A stretch of DNA of 64,000 nucleotides from Variovorax atrisoli 110B (GTDB lineage: Bacteria; Pseudomonadota; Gammaproteobacteria; Burkholderiales; Burkholderiaceae_C): assembly GCF_000382045.1 (NCBI RefSeq), contig NZ_KB907454.1, positions 186,001 through 250,000 of the forward strand. The letters are read 5' to 3'. Every line of letters begins with the position of its first letter. The first letter of the stretch is position 1. This document shows positions 42,357-50,777 of this stretch, in pieces. The notes beneath the pieces were generated by a model. That model was not told where the DNA came from. It did not search any database and saw only the letters and a program-made list of their open reading frames with translations. The position numbers were made by a program, and so were the translations under genes.

Positions 42357-43220
42357 TCAAGGCTCTGCGGGAGGCGAGGCCTTGGTGCCGCGGCGGGAAG
42401 AGGAAGAAGAAGCGAGGGAGGAAGATTGCGAGGAAGAGGCCGCTGCCGCTGCCGGCTGCTCGCGCGTCGCGCCCTCGGCGGCCTGCTTGCGAAAGACGAT
42501 GGCCTTGACCTCCTGCAGCGCCTCCAGGCAGCGCTCGCGCTGGTCGCGCATGCGATGGGTGAGTCCGGCCACCGACAGGGCCAGCGTCTCGCCGCCGATC
42601 TGGCCGGCCACGGCCACGGCGGTCAGTCCTTCGCTGCCTTCGTTCTCGACCCAGATCCAGCCCTGTTCGCGCGCACGTTCCACCTGCGCCTCGAGCTGGG
42701 CCAGGTCTGTGAGCGTGCCGGAGGCCAGCACGCGCAGCGGCTTCAGGCGCAGCTGGCGCGCCGCCTCTTCCGGCGTGCCGGCCGCAAGGATCGCCTTGCC
42801 GAGTGCGGAGACGTGCAGCGCGAGCTTGTCGCCCACGTGCTGCATGTAGCGCAGCGCATGCCGGCCCTCGCTCAGCGCGATGACTTTCACGACGCCGTTC
42901 TCCAGCCTCCCGCACAGGCCGGTTTCCCCCGTGCGGTCGCGCAGCAGTTCGCACGCTTCCGCGCCCACGGCGTAGAGCGGGTCGCTCGCGGAGATCTCCT
43001 TGGCCACCGTGAGCAGGCGCGCGGTTGGATAGAAGCGCCGGCTGCGTGCGGTGCGCAGCAGATAGCCGAGCTCGTGCAGCGTGTGCAGCAGGTCGGAGCA
43101 GCTGCTCTCGGGCAGGTCCATGAGGCGGGCCAGGTCCGAGTTGGACAGCTCGCGCTTCTCGCGCGCAAAGACTTCGAGCAGGGTCATCGTGCGGGCGGCT
43201 GCAGGGACGATGGTTGGCAT
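42357..43220 (-). CDS. IclR-family transcriptional regulator with Ser-rich tail
   Basis: The 287-residue IclR protein has the winged helix at the N terminus (MTLLEVFAREKRELSNSDLARLMDLPESS, in blocks; then LHTLHELGYLLR). The effector domain has VIALSEGRHALRYMQHVG, LHVSALGKAILAAGTPEEA and VAVAGQIGGETLALSVAGL. The last 30 residues are unusual, a low-complexity Ala/Ser tail (AAAAASSSQSSSLASSSSS) ending RRGTKASPPAEP. It is the first gene of the minus operon and divergent from the Bug/DUF35 operon. A CGTAGA dyad lies between them, so it probably governs both. The ribosome site GGAGG precedes the ATG. Confidence 0.9.
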   Translation of the reverse strand: MPTIVPAAARTMTLLEVFAREKRELSNSDLARLMDLPESSCSDLLHTLHELGYLLRTARSRRFYPTARLLTVAKEISASDPLYAVGAEACELLRDRTGETGLCGRLENGVVKVIALSEGRHALRYMQHVGDKLALHVSALGKAILAAGTPEEAARQLRLKPLRVLASGTLTDLAQLEAQVERAREQGWIWVENEGSEGLTAVAVAGQIGGETLALSVAGLTHRMRDQRERCLEALQEVKAIVFRKQAAEGATREQPAAAAASSSQSSSLASSSSSRRGTKASPPAEP

Positions 43221-43235
43221 GAATCCTCCGATAGG

Positions 43236-43243
43236 TCGTAGAA
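43236..43243. promoter_or_regulatory. extra TCGTAGAA half-site
   Basis: TCGTAGAA at 43236-43243 repeats the right arm of the dyad at 43352-43369 just upstream of the IclR start. It may be a second, half binding site for autoregulation. Confidence 0.35.
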
Positions 43244-43351
43244 GTTATCGATCATAGCGACGGGATTCATGCGTTTGCAGAAGATTCAGGTTGAAAAATC
43301 GCCTTCAGAGGGCAGAAAACACGGTTGTCAAAAAACGACTGGTTGAAGTAG

Positions 43352-43369
43352 TCTACGTCTATTCGTAGA
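43352..43369. promoter_or_regulatory. candidate IclR operator TCTACG-N6-CGTAGA
   Basis: Perfect 6-bp arms (43352-43357 and 43364-43369) six bases apart lie between the divergent IclR and Bug genes, 44 bp before the Bug start. The half-site recurs at 43236. Size and place fit an IclR-family operator. Confidence 0.55.
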
Positions 43370-43412
43370 AAAAAGGCAATCGAACCGCGTTGCAAAAACC
43401 AGGAGACAACCC

Positions 43413-44399
43413 TTGAACACCTTCTTCAAAGCCATCGCCGCATGCGGCTGCGCGCTCTTCCTCTCCGCCGGCGGCCACGCCGCCGACGAGGCCCAGGGCT
43501 GGCCTTCCAGGCCGCTGACCTTCGTCGTGCCGTTTCCGCCCGGCGGCATCACCGACAACACCTCCCGCCTGCTTGCGCTGAAGCTGGGCGAGAAGCTCGG
43601 CCAGCAGGTGGTCGTCGACAACCGGCCCGGTGCCGGCGGCTCCATTGGCGTGGAATACGCGGTGCGCCAACCGGCGGACGGCTACACGCTGATCTACGGC
43701 ACGCAGGGCACGCATGCGGCCAACCTCGCGCTCTACAAGAACGTGCGCTACGACCCGGTCAAGGACTTCACGGCCGTGCACGGCATGTCGGAGTCGCCGC
43801 TGATCCTGGTCATCAACCCGAACAAGCCGTTCAAGACGGTGCCGGAGCTGGTGGCATACGCAAGGCAGAACCCCGGCAAGCTCAACTTCGGCTCCGCGGG
43901 CGCAGGCACGGCCACGCACCTGACGGCGGAGCTCTTCCAGACCACCGCGGGCGTCAAGATGACGCACGTGCCCTACAAGGGCAGCAGCCCCGCGTTGACC
44001 GACCTGATCTCCGGCAACCTCGACCTGGCCTTCGACTACGCCGCGGTGGTGCTGCCCTTCGTGCAGTCGGGAAAGCTCAAGGCGCTGGCCGTCACCGGCA
44101 AGTCGCGCCTGAGCAGCGCGCCCGACCTGCCGACCGTGGCCGAGCTGGGCTACCCCGGCGCCGAGTCCAGCGCGTGGGGCGCGATGTTCGTCTCGTCGAA
44201 GACGCCTGCGCCCATCGTCAAGCGGCTCGCCGACGCCATGGCGGAAGTCATCGTGAACCCGGAGCTCCTGGCCGCCACCGAGAAGTTCGGCAGCGTGCCG
44301 ATGCGCGGCATGCGCGGCGAGAAGCTCGACGCCTTCGTCAAGTCCGAGATGACGCGCTGGCGCGAGGTGGTGCAGAGCTCCGGCGCCAGGCTGGAGTAG
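43413..44399 (+). CDS. Bug/TctC-family periplasmic solute-binding protein
   Basis: The 328-residue receptor has a Sec signal (FFKAIAACGCALFLSAGGHAA), then LTFVVPFPPGGITDNTSRLL, VVDNRPGAGGSIGVEYAV and THVPYKGSSPALTDLISGNLD. The start is TTG at 43413, 6 bp after AGGAGACAAC; no ATG or GTG lies before the signal in this frame. It binds the acid that the IclR-linked pathway would degrade. It is the first gene of the plus-strand operon continuing with DUF35, thiolase-like, hydratase and SDR genes. Confidence 0.92.
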   Translation: MNTFFKAIAACGCALFLSAGGHAADEAQGWPSRPLTFVVPFPPGGITDNTSRLLALKLGEKLGQQVVVDNRPGAGGSIGVEYAVRQPADGYTLIYGTQGTHAANLALYKNVRYDPVKDFTAVHGMSESPLILVINPNKPFKTVPELVAYARQNPGKLNFGSAGAGTATHLTAELFQTTAGVKMTHVPYKGSSPALTDLISGNLDLAFDYAAVVLPFVQSGKLKALAVTGKSRLSSAPDLPTVAELGYPGAESSAWGAMFVSSKTPAPIVKRLADAMAEVIVNPELLAATEKFGSVPMRGMRGEKLDAFVKSEMTRWREVVQSSGARLE

Positions 44400-44449
44400 C
44401 GCGCGCACCGCATCCCCCTCTTTTTTCGACAACCGGGAAATCCGTTTCT

Positions 44450-44878
44450 ATGACCACTGACCTGCGTGGCCTGCAGCCACAGCATCCGACGCTCTACCAG
44501 CTCGCGCCCGACGGCGAGTCGCTGGAGTTCCTCTTCGCGCAATGTCCGGCGTGCCGCAAGCTCGTCTTTCCCGCCAACGTGCCCGGCTGCAGCCACTGCG
44601 GCGATCCGCTGCACGGTGCCGAGAAAGTGGCGCGCCCCGGCGGCGGCAAGCTGCTGGAGTACGTCACCCTGCACGTGCCGCTGCTGCCCGGCATGGAGGT
44701 GCCGCGCATCGCCGCCGACATCCTCATCGAGGACGGGCTCATCGAGGAGGGCGTGATCGCCGGAACCGACGAGTCGGCCCTGCGGGTGGGCATGGCGCTG
44801 CGCGCCGTCGGCGTGGCGCAGCCCGGCGGCGAGACCTTCGCCTGCCGCTTCGTTCCGGTTGAAGGAGGGGCGCGATGA
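44450..44878 (+). CDS. DUF35/OB-fold protein with rubredoxin-like zinc ribbon
   Basis: The 142-residue protein has a zinc ribbon CPACRKLVFPANVPGCSHCG (two CxxC pairs, residues about 32-50), then an OB-fold part (LLEYVTLHVPLLPGMEVPRI...DGLIEEGVI). DUF35 proteins pair with thiolase-like partners and channel CoA esters, as in ChsH2 with Ltp2 or BbsA with BbsB. The next gene, overlapping by 4 bp, is exactly such a thiolase-like protein, so the two should form one complex. Confidence 0.88.
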   Translation: MTTDLRGLQPQHPTLYQLAPDGESLEFLFAQCPACRKLVFPANVPGCSHCGDPLHGAEKVARPGGGKLLEYVTLHVPLLPGMEVPRIAADILIEDGLIEEGVIAGTDESALRVGMALRAVGVAQPGGETFACRFVPVEGGAR

Positions 44879-46029
44879 GCAACTGGATCGACGACAACGA
44901 AGGCGTGTACGTGGCCGGCATCGGCATGCATGCGTACCAGTTCCCGAGCGAGACGCCCTATACGCACCTGGGCCTGACCGCGGTGCGCGCCGCACTGGCG
45001 GATGCGGGGCTGGCCTGGCCGCAGGTGAACAGCGCCTATGTGGGCACCACCTCCATCGGCATGGCGGCCGGGCGCGTGATGCTGCGGCATCTCGGCTCGA
45101 GCGGGCTCGCGGTCACCCAGGTCGAGAACGCATCGGCATCGGGCTCGTTCGCCTTCCGGCAGGCATGCATGGAGGTGGCGGGCGGCGTCAGCGACGTGGT
45201 GCTGGCGGTGGGCGTGGACAAGCACGGCGATGGCCGGCGCGCGGCCGACAAGGAAGGCCTCGCCCGCTTGAGCGAGACGGCCAACGTTCCTGCCGTGAAG
45301 TTCGCGATGATGGCCCGCACCTACCTGCGCGAACGCGGCGCAGACCCCGCGTCGATGGCGCAGGTGGCGGTGAAAAACCACGGCAATGCATCGCGCAACC
45401 CGTTCGCGCAGTTCCGCAAGCCGCGCACCCTCGAACAGGTGCTCGCGTCGCCGCTCGTCGCGGGCGACCTGACGGTGCAGCAATGCTGCCCGCGCGGCGA
45501 GGGCGCTGCGGCCGTCATCGTCGTGTCGGGCCGCGCGCTGCGCCGGCTCGGCCTGGATCCAGCGCGCTGCGTGCGCGTGCGCGCGTCGGCCGCGTGCAGC
45601 GAAACCCCGGAGACTTCCTACGGCGCCGCGGCGGTCGACCTCGTGCGTGCCAGCGCCCGCGCGGCGCTCGAGCAGGCGGCGATTCCCGCCAGCCGGCTGG
45701 ACCTGCTGGAACTGCACGACGCCTTCTCGGTGGAGGAGCTGCTCTACAGCGAAGCCATCGGCGTGTGCGAGCCGGGCGAGGGCGCCGCCTACCTGCTGCG
45801 CGGCGACTCGCGGATCGGCGGGCGCTGCGCGATCAACGCATCCGGCGGCCTCATCGGCATGGGCCATCCGCTGGGCCCCACCGGCATCGGCCAGATCGCG
45901 GAGATCACGCGGCAGCTTCGCGGCGAGGCCGGCGACCGGCAGCACGAGGGTGCCAGCTGGGGCATGGCCCACATGATCGGGCTCGGGTCGGTGGCCATCG
46001 CGCACGTCCTCTCCCGCGCCACGGCATGA
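44875..46029 (+). CDS. thiolase-like protein lacking the catalytic cysteine (DUF35 partner)
   Basis: The 384-residue protein belongs to the lipid-transfer-protein/thiolase group (VYVAGIGMHAYQFPSETPYT, AVRAALADAGLAW, YVGTTSIGMAAGR). At the nucleophile position family members read VENACASGS; this one reads VENASASGS, with Ser87 (codon TCG at 45133-45135) instead of Cys. The His blocks LELHDAFSVEELL and GGLIGMGHPLGPTGIGQI are kept. The C-terminal Cys-Gly motif is missing (SWGMAHMIGLGSVAIAHVL). Ordinary thiolysis is therefore unlikely. A retro-aldol or Claisen-type cleavage, as in Ltp2/DUF35 aldolases, is more plausible. It is coupled to the DUF35 gene by a 4-bp overlap. Confidence 0.88.
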   Translation: MSNWIDDNEGVYVAGIGMHAYQFPSETPYTHLGLTAVRAALADAGLAWPQVNSAYVGTTSIGMAAGRVMLRHLGSSGLAVTQVENASASGSFAFRQACMEVAGGVSDVVLAVGVDKHGDGRRAADKEGLARLSETANVPAVKFAMMARTYLRERGADPASMAQVAVKNHGNASRNPFAQFRKPRTLEQVLASPLVAGDLTVQQCCPRGEGAAAVIVVSGRALRRLGLDPARCVRVRASAACSETPETSYGAAAVDLVRASARAALEQAAIPASRLDLLELHDAFSVEELLYSEAIGVCEPGEGAAYLLRGDSRIGGRCAINASGGLIGMGHPLGPTGIGQIAEITRQLRGEAGDRQHEGASWGMAHMIGLGSVAIAHVLSRATA

Positions 46030-46056
46030 CAGAGCAAGAACTTGCAAGGAGACACC

Positions 46057-46875
46057 ATGCCTGAAAACATCTGCCCCGATCACGTCGAACTCTCGACGCT
46101 CACCTACCGCGTCGAGGGCCACGTGGCCGTCGTGACGCTCAACCGGCCCGACCGCATGAACACGCTGGGCGGCACGATGAAGCCCGACCTCGCCCGCGCG
46201 TTCTTCGAACTGGCCCGCGACGACCAGCGCGTGCGCGCGGTGGTGCTCACGGGCGCCGGCGAGCGCGCCTTCTGCGCCGGCGCCGACATCAAGGAACGCG
46301 CCGATCACCAGATCTGCGCCACCGACTTCTTCGTCGCGCAGAAGGCGACGCACGACCTGTTCCGCGGCATCGAGGAATTCGAGAAGCCCACCCTCGCGGC
46401 GATCAACGGTGTCGCGCTCGGCGGCGGCCTGGAGCTGGCCCTGTGCTGCGACCTGCGGCTGGCGGCCGACCACGCACGGCTGGGCCTTCCGGAAGTGCGC
46501 CTGGGCGTGATCCCCGCAGCCGGCGGCACGCAGCGGCTGCCGCGCCTGATCGGCGAGGCGCGCGCCAAGGCGCTGATGCTGACGGCCGCGCAGATCGATG
46601 CGGCGCGCGCGCTCGACTACGGCCTGGTCACGCAGGTATTGCCGGGTGCCGAGCTGCTGCCGGCGGCCGTCGCGCTCGCACAGCAGATCGGCGAGATGCC
46701 GCCGCTGGCGGTGCGCTTCGCCAAGCGCGCGGTGAACCGCGGCATGCAGACCGACCTCGACAGCGGCCTCGAGTACGAGCGCTATGCCGCGGCCCTGCTG
46801 GTGGACAGCGAGGACCGCAAGGAAGGCATGCGCGCCTTCGTCGAGAAGCGCAAGCCCGTGTTCCAGGGGCGCTGA
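46057..46875 (+). CDS. enoyl-CoA hydratase/isomerase (crotonase family)
   Basis: The 272-residue crotonase has VAVVTLNRPDRMNTLGG, FCAGADIKERAD (oxyanion-hole segment) and AAINGVALGGGLELALCCDL (second oxyanion Gly). The region LGLPEVRLGVIPAAGGTQRL has the Glu that corresponds to Glu144 of rat crotonase. The second catalytic Glu (Glu164 in crotonase) appears replaced by Ala in AKALMLTAAQ, so hydration may be altered or the reaction may be isomerisation or lyase type. AAGGAGA precedes ATG 46057; an in-frame codon at 46042 was rejected. It is the fourth gene of the plus operon. Confidence 0.9.
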   Translation: MPENICPDHVELSTLTYRVEGHVAVVTLNRPDRMNTLGGTMKPDLARAFFELARDDQRVRAVVLTGAGERAFCAGADIKERADHQICATDFFVAQKATHDLFRGIEEFEKPTLAAINGVALGGGLELALCCDLRLAADHARLGLPEVRLGVIPAAGGTQRLPRLIGEARAKALMLTAAQIDAARALDYGLVTQVLPGAELLPAAVALAQQIGEMPPLAVRFAKRAVNRGMQTDLDSGLEYERYAAALLVDSEDRKEGMRAFVEKRKPVFQGR

Positions 46876-46928
46876 ACCCACCCGCATCTCCATCCATTCA
46901 AAAGACAAGCAAGCAAGGAAACACACAC

Positions 46929-47744
46929 ATGAAACTCGGTTTGGAATCCCAGGTTGCCCTGGTGACCGGCGGCGGCCAGGGCGTCGGCCGGCAGATCTGC
47001 ATCGAACTCGCACGCGAAGGCGCGCGCGTCGTCGTCAACGACCTGTTCCCCGAGCGGGCGCAGGCCGTGGCGCGCGAGATCGAGGCGCAGGGCGGCAAGG
47101 CGTTGGCCGCACCCGCCGACATCACGCAGGCCGACCAGGTGCAGGCCATGATCGAAGCGGCCACGCGGCACTTCGATGCGCCGGTGCAGATCCTGGTGAA
47201 CAACGCCGGCATCATCCCCGAGCGCCGCGAGAAGGGCGGGCGCACCCCGGCCTTCGTCGACATGCCGGTGGCCGACTGGGCCAAGATCGTCAACCTCAAC
47301 GTGTACGGCACCTTCCACTGCTGCCACGCCGTGCTGCCCGGCATGGTGGCGGCCAAGCGGGGGCGAATCGTCAACATCATCTCGGAGGCCGGCCGCATCG
47401 GCGAGGCCAACATGGCCGTGTACTCCGGAGCGAAGGCCGCCATCGCGGGCTTTGCCAAGGCCCTGGCGCGAGAGCATGGCCGGCATGCGATCACCGTCAA
47501 TTCGATCGCCCTCGGCGCGGTCTCGCACGAAGGCATCAAGGACGGCCCGCTGCATTCCGACGCGACTGTCCAGAACAACGAACTGCTCGCGAAGATGGTG
47601 AACCTCTATCCCATCTCCAAGGGCGTGGGGCGGCTGTCGCGGCCGGACGATGTCTCGGGGCTGGTGGCGTTCCTCGCATCGGACCGCGCCTTGTTCGTCA
47701 CCGGCCAGACGATCGGCGCGTCGGGTGGCTTCGCGATGATCTGA
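46929..47744 (+). CDS. SDR-family oxidoreductase (3-hydroxyacyl-CoA dehydrogenase-like)
   Basis: The 271-residue short-chain dehydrogenase has VALVTGGGQGVGRQICIELA, VVVNDLFPERAQ, ILVNNAGIIPERR, VNIISEAGRIGE and catalytic YSGAKAAIAGFAKALA. The C terminus is FVTGQTIGASGGFAMI. In this operon it would oxidise the 3-hydroxy group produced by the hydratase before cleavage by the thiolase-like/DUF35 pair. It follows the hydratase after 53 bp and is the last gene of the operon. Confidence 0.92.
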   Translation: MKLGLESQVALVTGGGQGVGRQICIELAREGARVVVNDLFPERAQAVAREIEAQGGKALAAPADITQADQVQAMIEAATRHFDAPVQILVNNAGIIPERREKGGRTPAFVDMPVADWAKIVNLNVYGTFHCCHAVLPGMVAAKRGRIVNIISEAGRIGEANMAVYSGAKAAIAGFAKALAREHGRHAITVNSIALGAVSHEGIKDGPLHSDATVQNNELLAKMVNLYPISKGVGRLSRPDDVSGLVAFLASDRALFVTGQTIGASGGFAMI

Positions 47745-47757
47745 CGAGGCGGGCTGT

Positions 47758-47785
47758 GCCGCGGCGCCGAGCGGCTGCGCGGCGC
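47758..47785. terminator. GC-rich hairpin between convergent genes
   Basis: GCCGCG (47758-47763) can pair with CGCGGC (47778-47783), or alternatively GCGCCG (47764-47769) with CGGCGC (47780-47785). It fills the 40-bp gap between two converging genes; no T run. Confidence 0.35.
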
Positions 47786-48099
47786 TAGAGATTCACCACG
47801 ATCCGATGGATCTGGATCCGCTGGGGCAGCTCGATCAGCAACTCCTTGTCGCGCGGCAGGTGGTGCACCGCCTGCGGGTCGCCCTTCGTGAAGTCGGTCA
47901 TCGACGCCATGTCGGGCCAGTAGGAGATCGTGGTGAACCAGGTTTCGTTTTCCCGGTCTTCGCGAAGGAGCTGGACGGCGAGCGCGGTCTTTTCGAGCGG
48001 AGGGACGCCTTCGGCTCGGTTGTAGGCCTCGTACTCGTCGGCGAGCTCGGGACGCGTGCGGCCTCGCCAGATGCGGGCAATGGTGGCTTCGGTGTTCAT
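47785..48099 (-). CDS. small ABM/dimeric alpha-beta barrel-type protein
   Basis: The 104-residue protein (TIARIWRGRTRPELADEYEAYN, then FTTISYWPDMASMTDFTKGDP, ELPQRIQIHRIVVNL) has the W-R-G-R and SYW patterns of the antibiotic-biosynthesis-monooxygenase/dimeric alpha-beta barrel group. No cofactor is evident. ATG at 48099 is used; the frame stays open further upstream but shows no family resemblance there. Its neighbours give no functional clue. Confidence 0.7.
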   Translation of the reverse strand: MNTEATIARIWRGRTRPELADEYEAYNRAEGVPPLEKTALAVQLLREDRENETWFTTISYWPDMASMTDFTKGDPQAVHHLPRDKELLIELPQRIQIHRIVVNL

Positions 48100-48605
48100 G
48101 ATTGCCTGGTCCTTCGTCGATGCAGATTTGGGAACAAGGGCGTGCGCCATCGGCATTCTTGGAGATGTTTCTGCTGGCGATTGCACAGTCGCGGGCTTGA
48201 GCATCTTGGCGTTTTTGAGAGCCTTGGGTAGGAGGACCGGGCCTTCCGGTGACAGAACTTCGACCGCCTCGATGCGCGCTCCCCCCACGCTGCAGATCGT
48301 GAAGGGCTTATGCCTCCCTGTCCGTCCTGCAGGGCTGCTCCAGCGAGTCTGATCTGAAAGAAAAAGTAAGATGCGCGCTTCCGCCCCGTGCCACAGAATC
48401 CATCCCAACCGGCCGCGGGAGCCGGCGAGTCGATGGTGTCCAGGGGCATGGAACCCGAGTGCGACGAGGAGGAGCGATGAACGACGGTCATTCCAAGCAC
48501 CCCGGCGTGCGAGCGCATGCGATGCCGCGAAGCCTCCCATGAGCGCGAGGGCTCGGACGGCTCATTGCACGGCGCCCGACTGAGGCGTCACCCAGCCCAC
48601 AGCGC
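48100..48605. other. 506-bp divergent intergenic region, no gene supported
   Basis: It lies between the small ABM-like gene (minus) and the histidine kinase (plus). An open minus-strand frame continues from the ABM gene to 48540 but lacks a ribosome site and resembles no family. No clear promoter, dyad or RNA structure was found. Confidence 0.45.
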
Positions 48606-50777
48606 GTGCACGTGGCCAGCCCGTTCCCGTTCGTCGAGTGTCTCGTCGCGATTCGCGCACGCATTGCCGCTGTCTTCATTCTGTTGACGTGCCTTGCACT
48701 CGCGAGCCATGCGCAGCAGCAGCAGCAACAGCAGCCGCACCCCCTGACACTCGACGCCCGATCGACCCTTGCAGAGCGCAGCTTCATCGGACGCATACAG
48801 GCCTATTACGACGAAAGCGGAAAGCTCACGCGCGAGCAGGTGGATTCGCCTGCCTTCCGGCAGCAGTTCAAGACGGTCGAGGGCACCTTCAACGGCGGCT
48901 ATGTCAGGGGCGCCTGGTGGGTGCGGTTCCAGGTCCGGGCCTCGCCCGAACAGGTCGCCCGTCCGCTGGAGAACGGCTGGTGGCTGCGGCTGAACGCGCC
49001 TTACGCCGACTACATCGACGTGTGGTGGCGCGGCGCCGACGGCGGGTTCGAGCATCGCGCCCTCGGCGGGATGCGGGCGGGTTCCAAGCGCGAACTGCCC
49101 TGGTCGATGCCCACGGTGCGGCTGCCGGAGTGGCCCGATACCGAGCCGCGCTGGATCTGGGTGCGCCTGGCGGGCGACCGTACCCTGAGCCTGGTCGGCG
49201 GCGTGTCGCCGCTGCGCGAGCAGGCCGAGGTTCAGCAGGAACTCAATTTCGTCGATGCGGGCGTCACCGGGATGGCCCTGCTGATGGCGGTGGTCAGCCT
49301 GATGATGGGCATCGCTTTGCCCGACCGCCGGTTTGTCGCCTACGCCGGCTACCTGGTCACGCTCGGCATGGTGTTCGCGAGCTCCGAGGGCCTGCCGGCG
49401 TCGTTCTGGCTGCGCGACAGCCCTCTGGCGGCGGTCCGGCTGCACAACTTCTCGGTCTGCCTGCATACGGCCGCGGCCTTCGCTTTCGCACGCGTCCTCC
49501 TCGACATGGAGCGGCAGTTCCCGCGCATGAACCGTGTCTTCCAGGTGATGACGCTCGCCTGCCTCGCGGCCTGCGCGGCGGCCATGGCGGGCTTGTACGG
49601 CCGTGTCGCCCGGCCGCTGAACCTGGCGTGGGTGCTTTTCGCGGCCTGCATCGTGCCCATGTGCATCGTGGCGCTGCGCCGCAACATGCAGGCCTGGCCG
49701 GGGCTGGTGGGCTATGCGGTCTACCTGATGATGGGATCGGTGCACTTCGCCAAGAACCTGCAGTGGCTGCCCTTCACGCTGGCGGCCCAGGCGAGCTATG
49801 CGATCGGCAGCATCCTCCACATCATGGCTTTCTTCTTCGCGCTGGGCTGGCGCGTGCGCCAGCGCGAGCGGCGTGCGCTGGCGCTGTCGCTTCGGCATCG
49901 TGCGCGGCTCTCACGGCGCGTGAACGAGCGCACCCGCGATCTGCGTCAGGAGATCGAACAGCACCACCGTACGCACGACCAGCTCGCGCTGGCGCTGCGC
50001 GAGCAGCGCGGCCTGCTGGCCATGGTCTCGCACGAGTTCCGCACGCCGCTGGGAACGATCGGCGGCGCGGCGCAGCTCCTCACCGACGACCGGCTCGGCC
50101 TGGCGCCCGAGGAGGTCAAGAAGGAGGCCGAGAAGATCGGCCGCACGGTGCTTCGCATGCGCGACCTGGTCGACACCCTGCTGGCCGACGAATGGCTCGA
50201 TGCGTCGAGCGGCAACGTGCATCCGGTGCCCATCGATCTGGCGGTATTCCTGCGCGAGAAGATCGAGGAGCACAACGAAGGCAGCGGCGGCGGACGCATC
50301 GCCCTGCAGCTCGATGCGAGCGCGCTGCCGGCGCTGGTGGACGAGATGCTGCTGCACATCGCCATGGACAACCTGCTGAGCAATGCCATCAAGTACGCGC
50401 CATCTGATTCGCCGATCCGGGTCCGCGCAGGCATCCGCGCCCGGCCGTCCGAAGACCTTGCGCCGGGTGCAGCGGGGCCTTGCATCTGCATCCAGGTATG
50501 CGACAAGGGGCCAGGCTTCGCCTCGGACGACCTGCCGCATGTCTTCGAGCGCTTTTATCGCTCGGCCGGCACGCGGCGCATTCCGGGCATCGGGCTCGGC
50601 CTGCACATGGTGCACCGCATCGCCGCGGTCCATGGCGGCAGCGTGGCCGCCGCCAACGGGCCCGGGGGCGGTGCCGTGCTGACCCTGACCCTGCCGCTCC
50701 ACGCAGGCAGCACGCCGGCGGAACATCCCGGGCACGAAACACGCACTGCGCTCGCCGGCCCGGGAGGCGTCCGATGA
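48606..50777 (+). CDS. 7TMR-DISM sensor histidine kinase
   Basis: The protein is 723 residues from GTG 48606; the true start may be a few codons later, just before the signal RIAAVFILLTCLALASHA. After a Gln run encoded by CAG/CAA repeats comes a periplasmic 7TMR-DISM extracellular domain (WWVRFQVRASPE...WWLRLNAPYADYIDVW) and seven hydrophobic segments (about residues 216-415). A HisKA domain follows (LLAMVSHEFRTPLGTIGG, His476), then HATPase with N box MDNLLSNAIKYA and G boxes CDKGPGFA and GIGLGLHMVHRIAA. The DISM domain usually senses a carbohydrate or small ligand. It is coupled by ATGA to the response regulator and lies upstream of the giant autotransporter. Confidence 0.9.
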   Translation: MHVASPFPFVECLVAIRARIAAVFILLTCLALASHAQQQQQQQPHPLTLDARSTLAERSFIGRIQAYYDESGKLTREQVDSPAFRQQFKTVEGTFNGGYVRGAWWVRFQVRASPEQVARPLENGWWLRLNAPYADYIDVWWRGADGGFEHRALGGMRAGSKRELPWSMPTVRLPEWPDTEPRWIWVRLAGDRTLSLVGGVSPLREQAEVQQELNFVDAGVTGMALLMAVVSLMMGIALPDRRFVAYAGYLVTLGMVFASSEGLPASFWLRDSPLAAVRLHNFSVCLHTAAAFAFARVLLDMERQFPRMNRVFQVMTLACLAACAAAMAGLYGRVARPLNLAWVLFAACIVPMCIVALRRNMQAWPGLVGYAVYLMMGSVHFAKNLQWLPFTLAAQASYAIGSILHIMAFFFALGWRVRQRERRALALSLRHRARLSRRVNERTRDLRQEIEQHHRTHDQLALALREQRGLLAMVSHEFRTPLGTIGGAAQLLTDDRLGLAPEEVKKEAEKIGRTVLRMRDLVDTLLADEWLDASSGNVHPVPIDLAVFLREKIEEHNEGSGGGRIALQLDASALPALVDEMLLHIAMDNLLSNAIKYAPSDSPIRVRAGIRARPSEDLAPGAAGPCICIQVCDKGPGFASDDLPHVFERFYRSAGTRRIPGIGLGLHMVHRIAAVHGGSVAAANGPGGGAVLTLTLPLHAGSTPAEHPGHETRTALAGPGGVR

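Noticed and set aside
48100..48540. In-frame upstream extension of the ABM-like gene, or a separate gene there
   Set aside because: No ribosome site, no family resemblance, and codon use becomes irregular; the ATG at 48099 matches the family start.
48712..48735. CAG/CAA repeat in the histidine kinase as a phase-variation tract
   Set aside because: Unit length is three, so slippage changes only the number of Gln residues and does not shift the frame.
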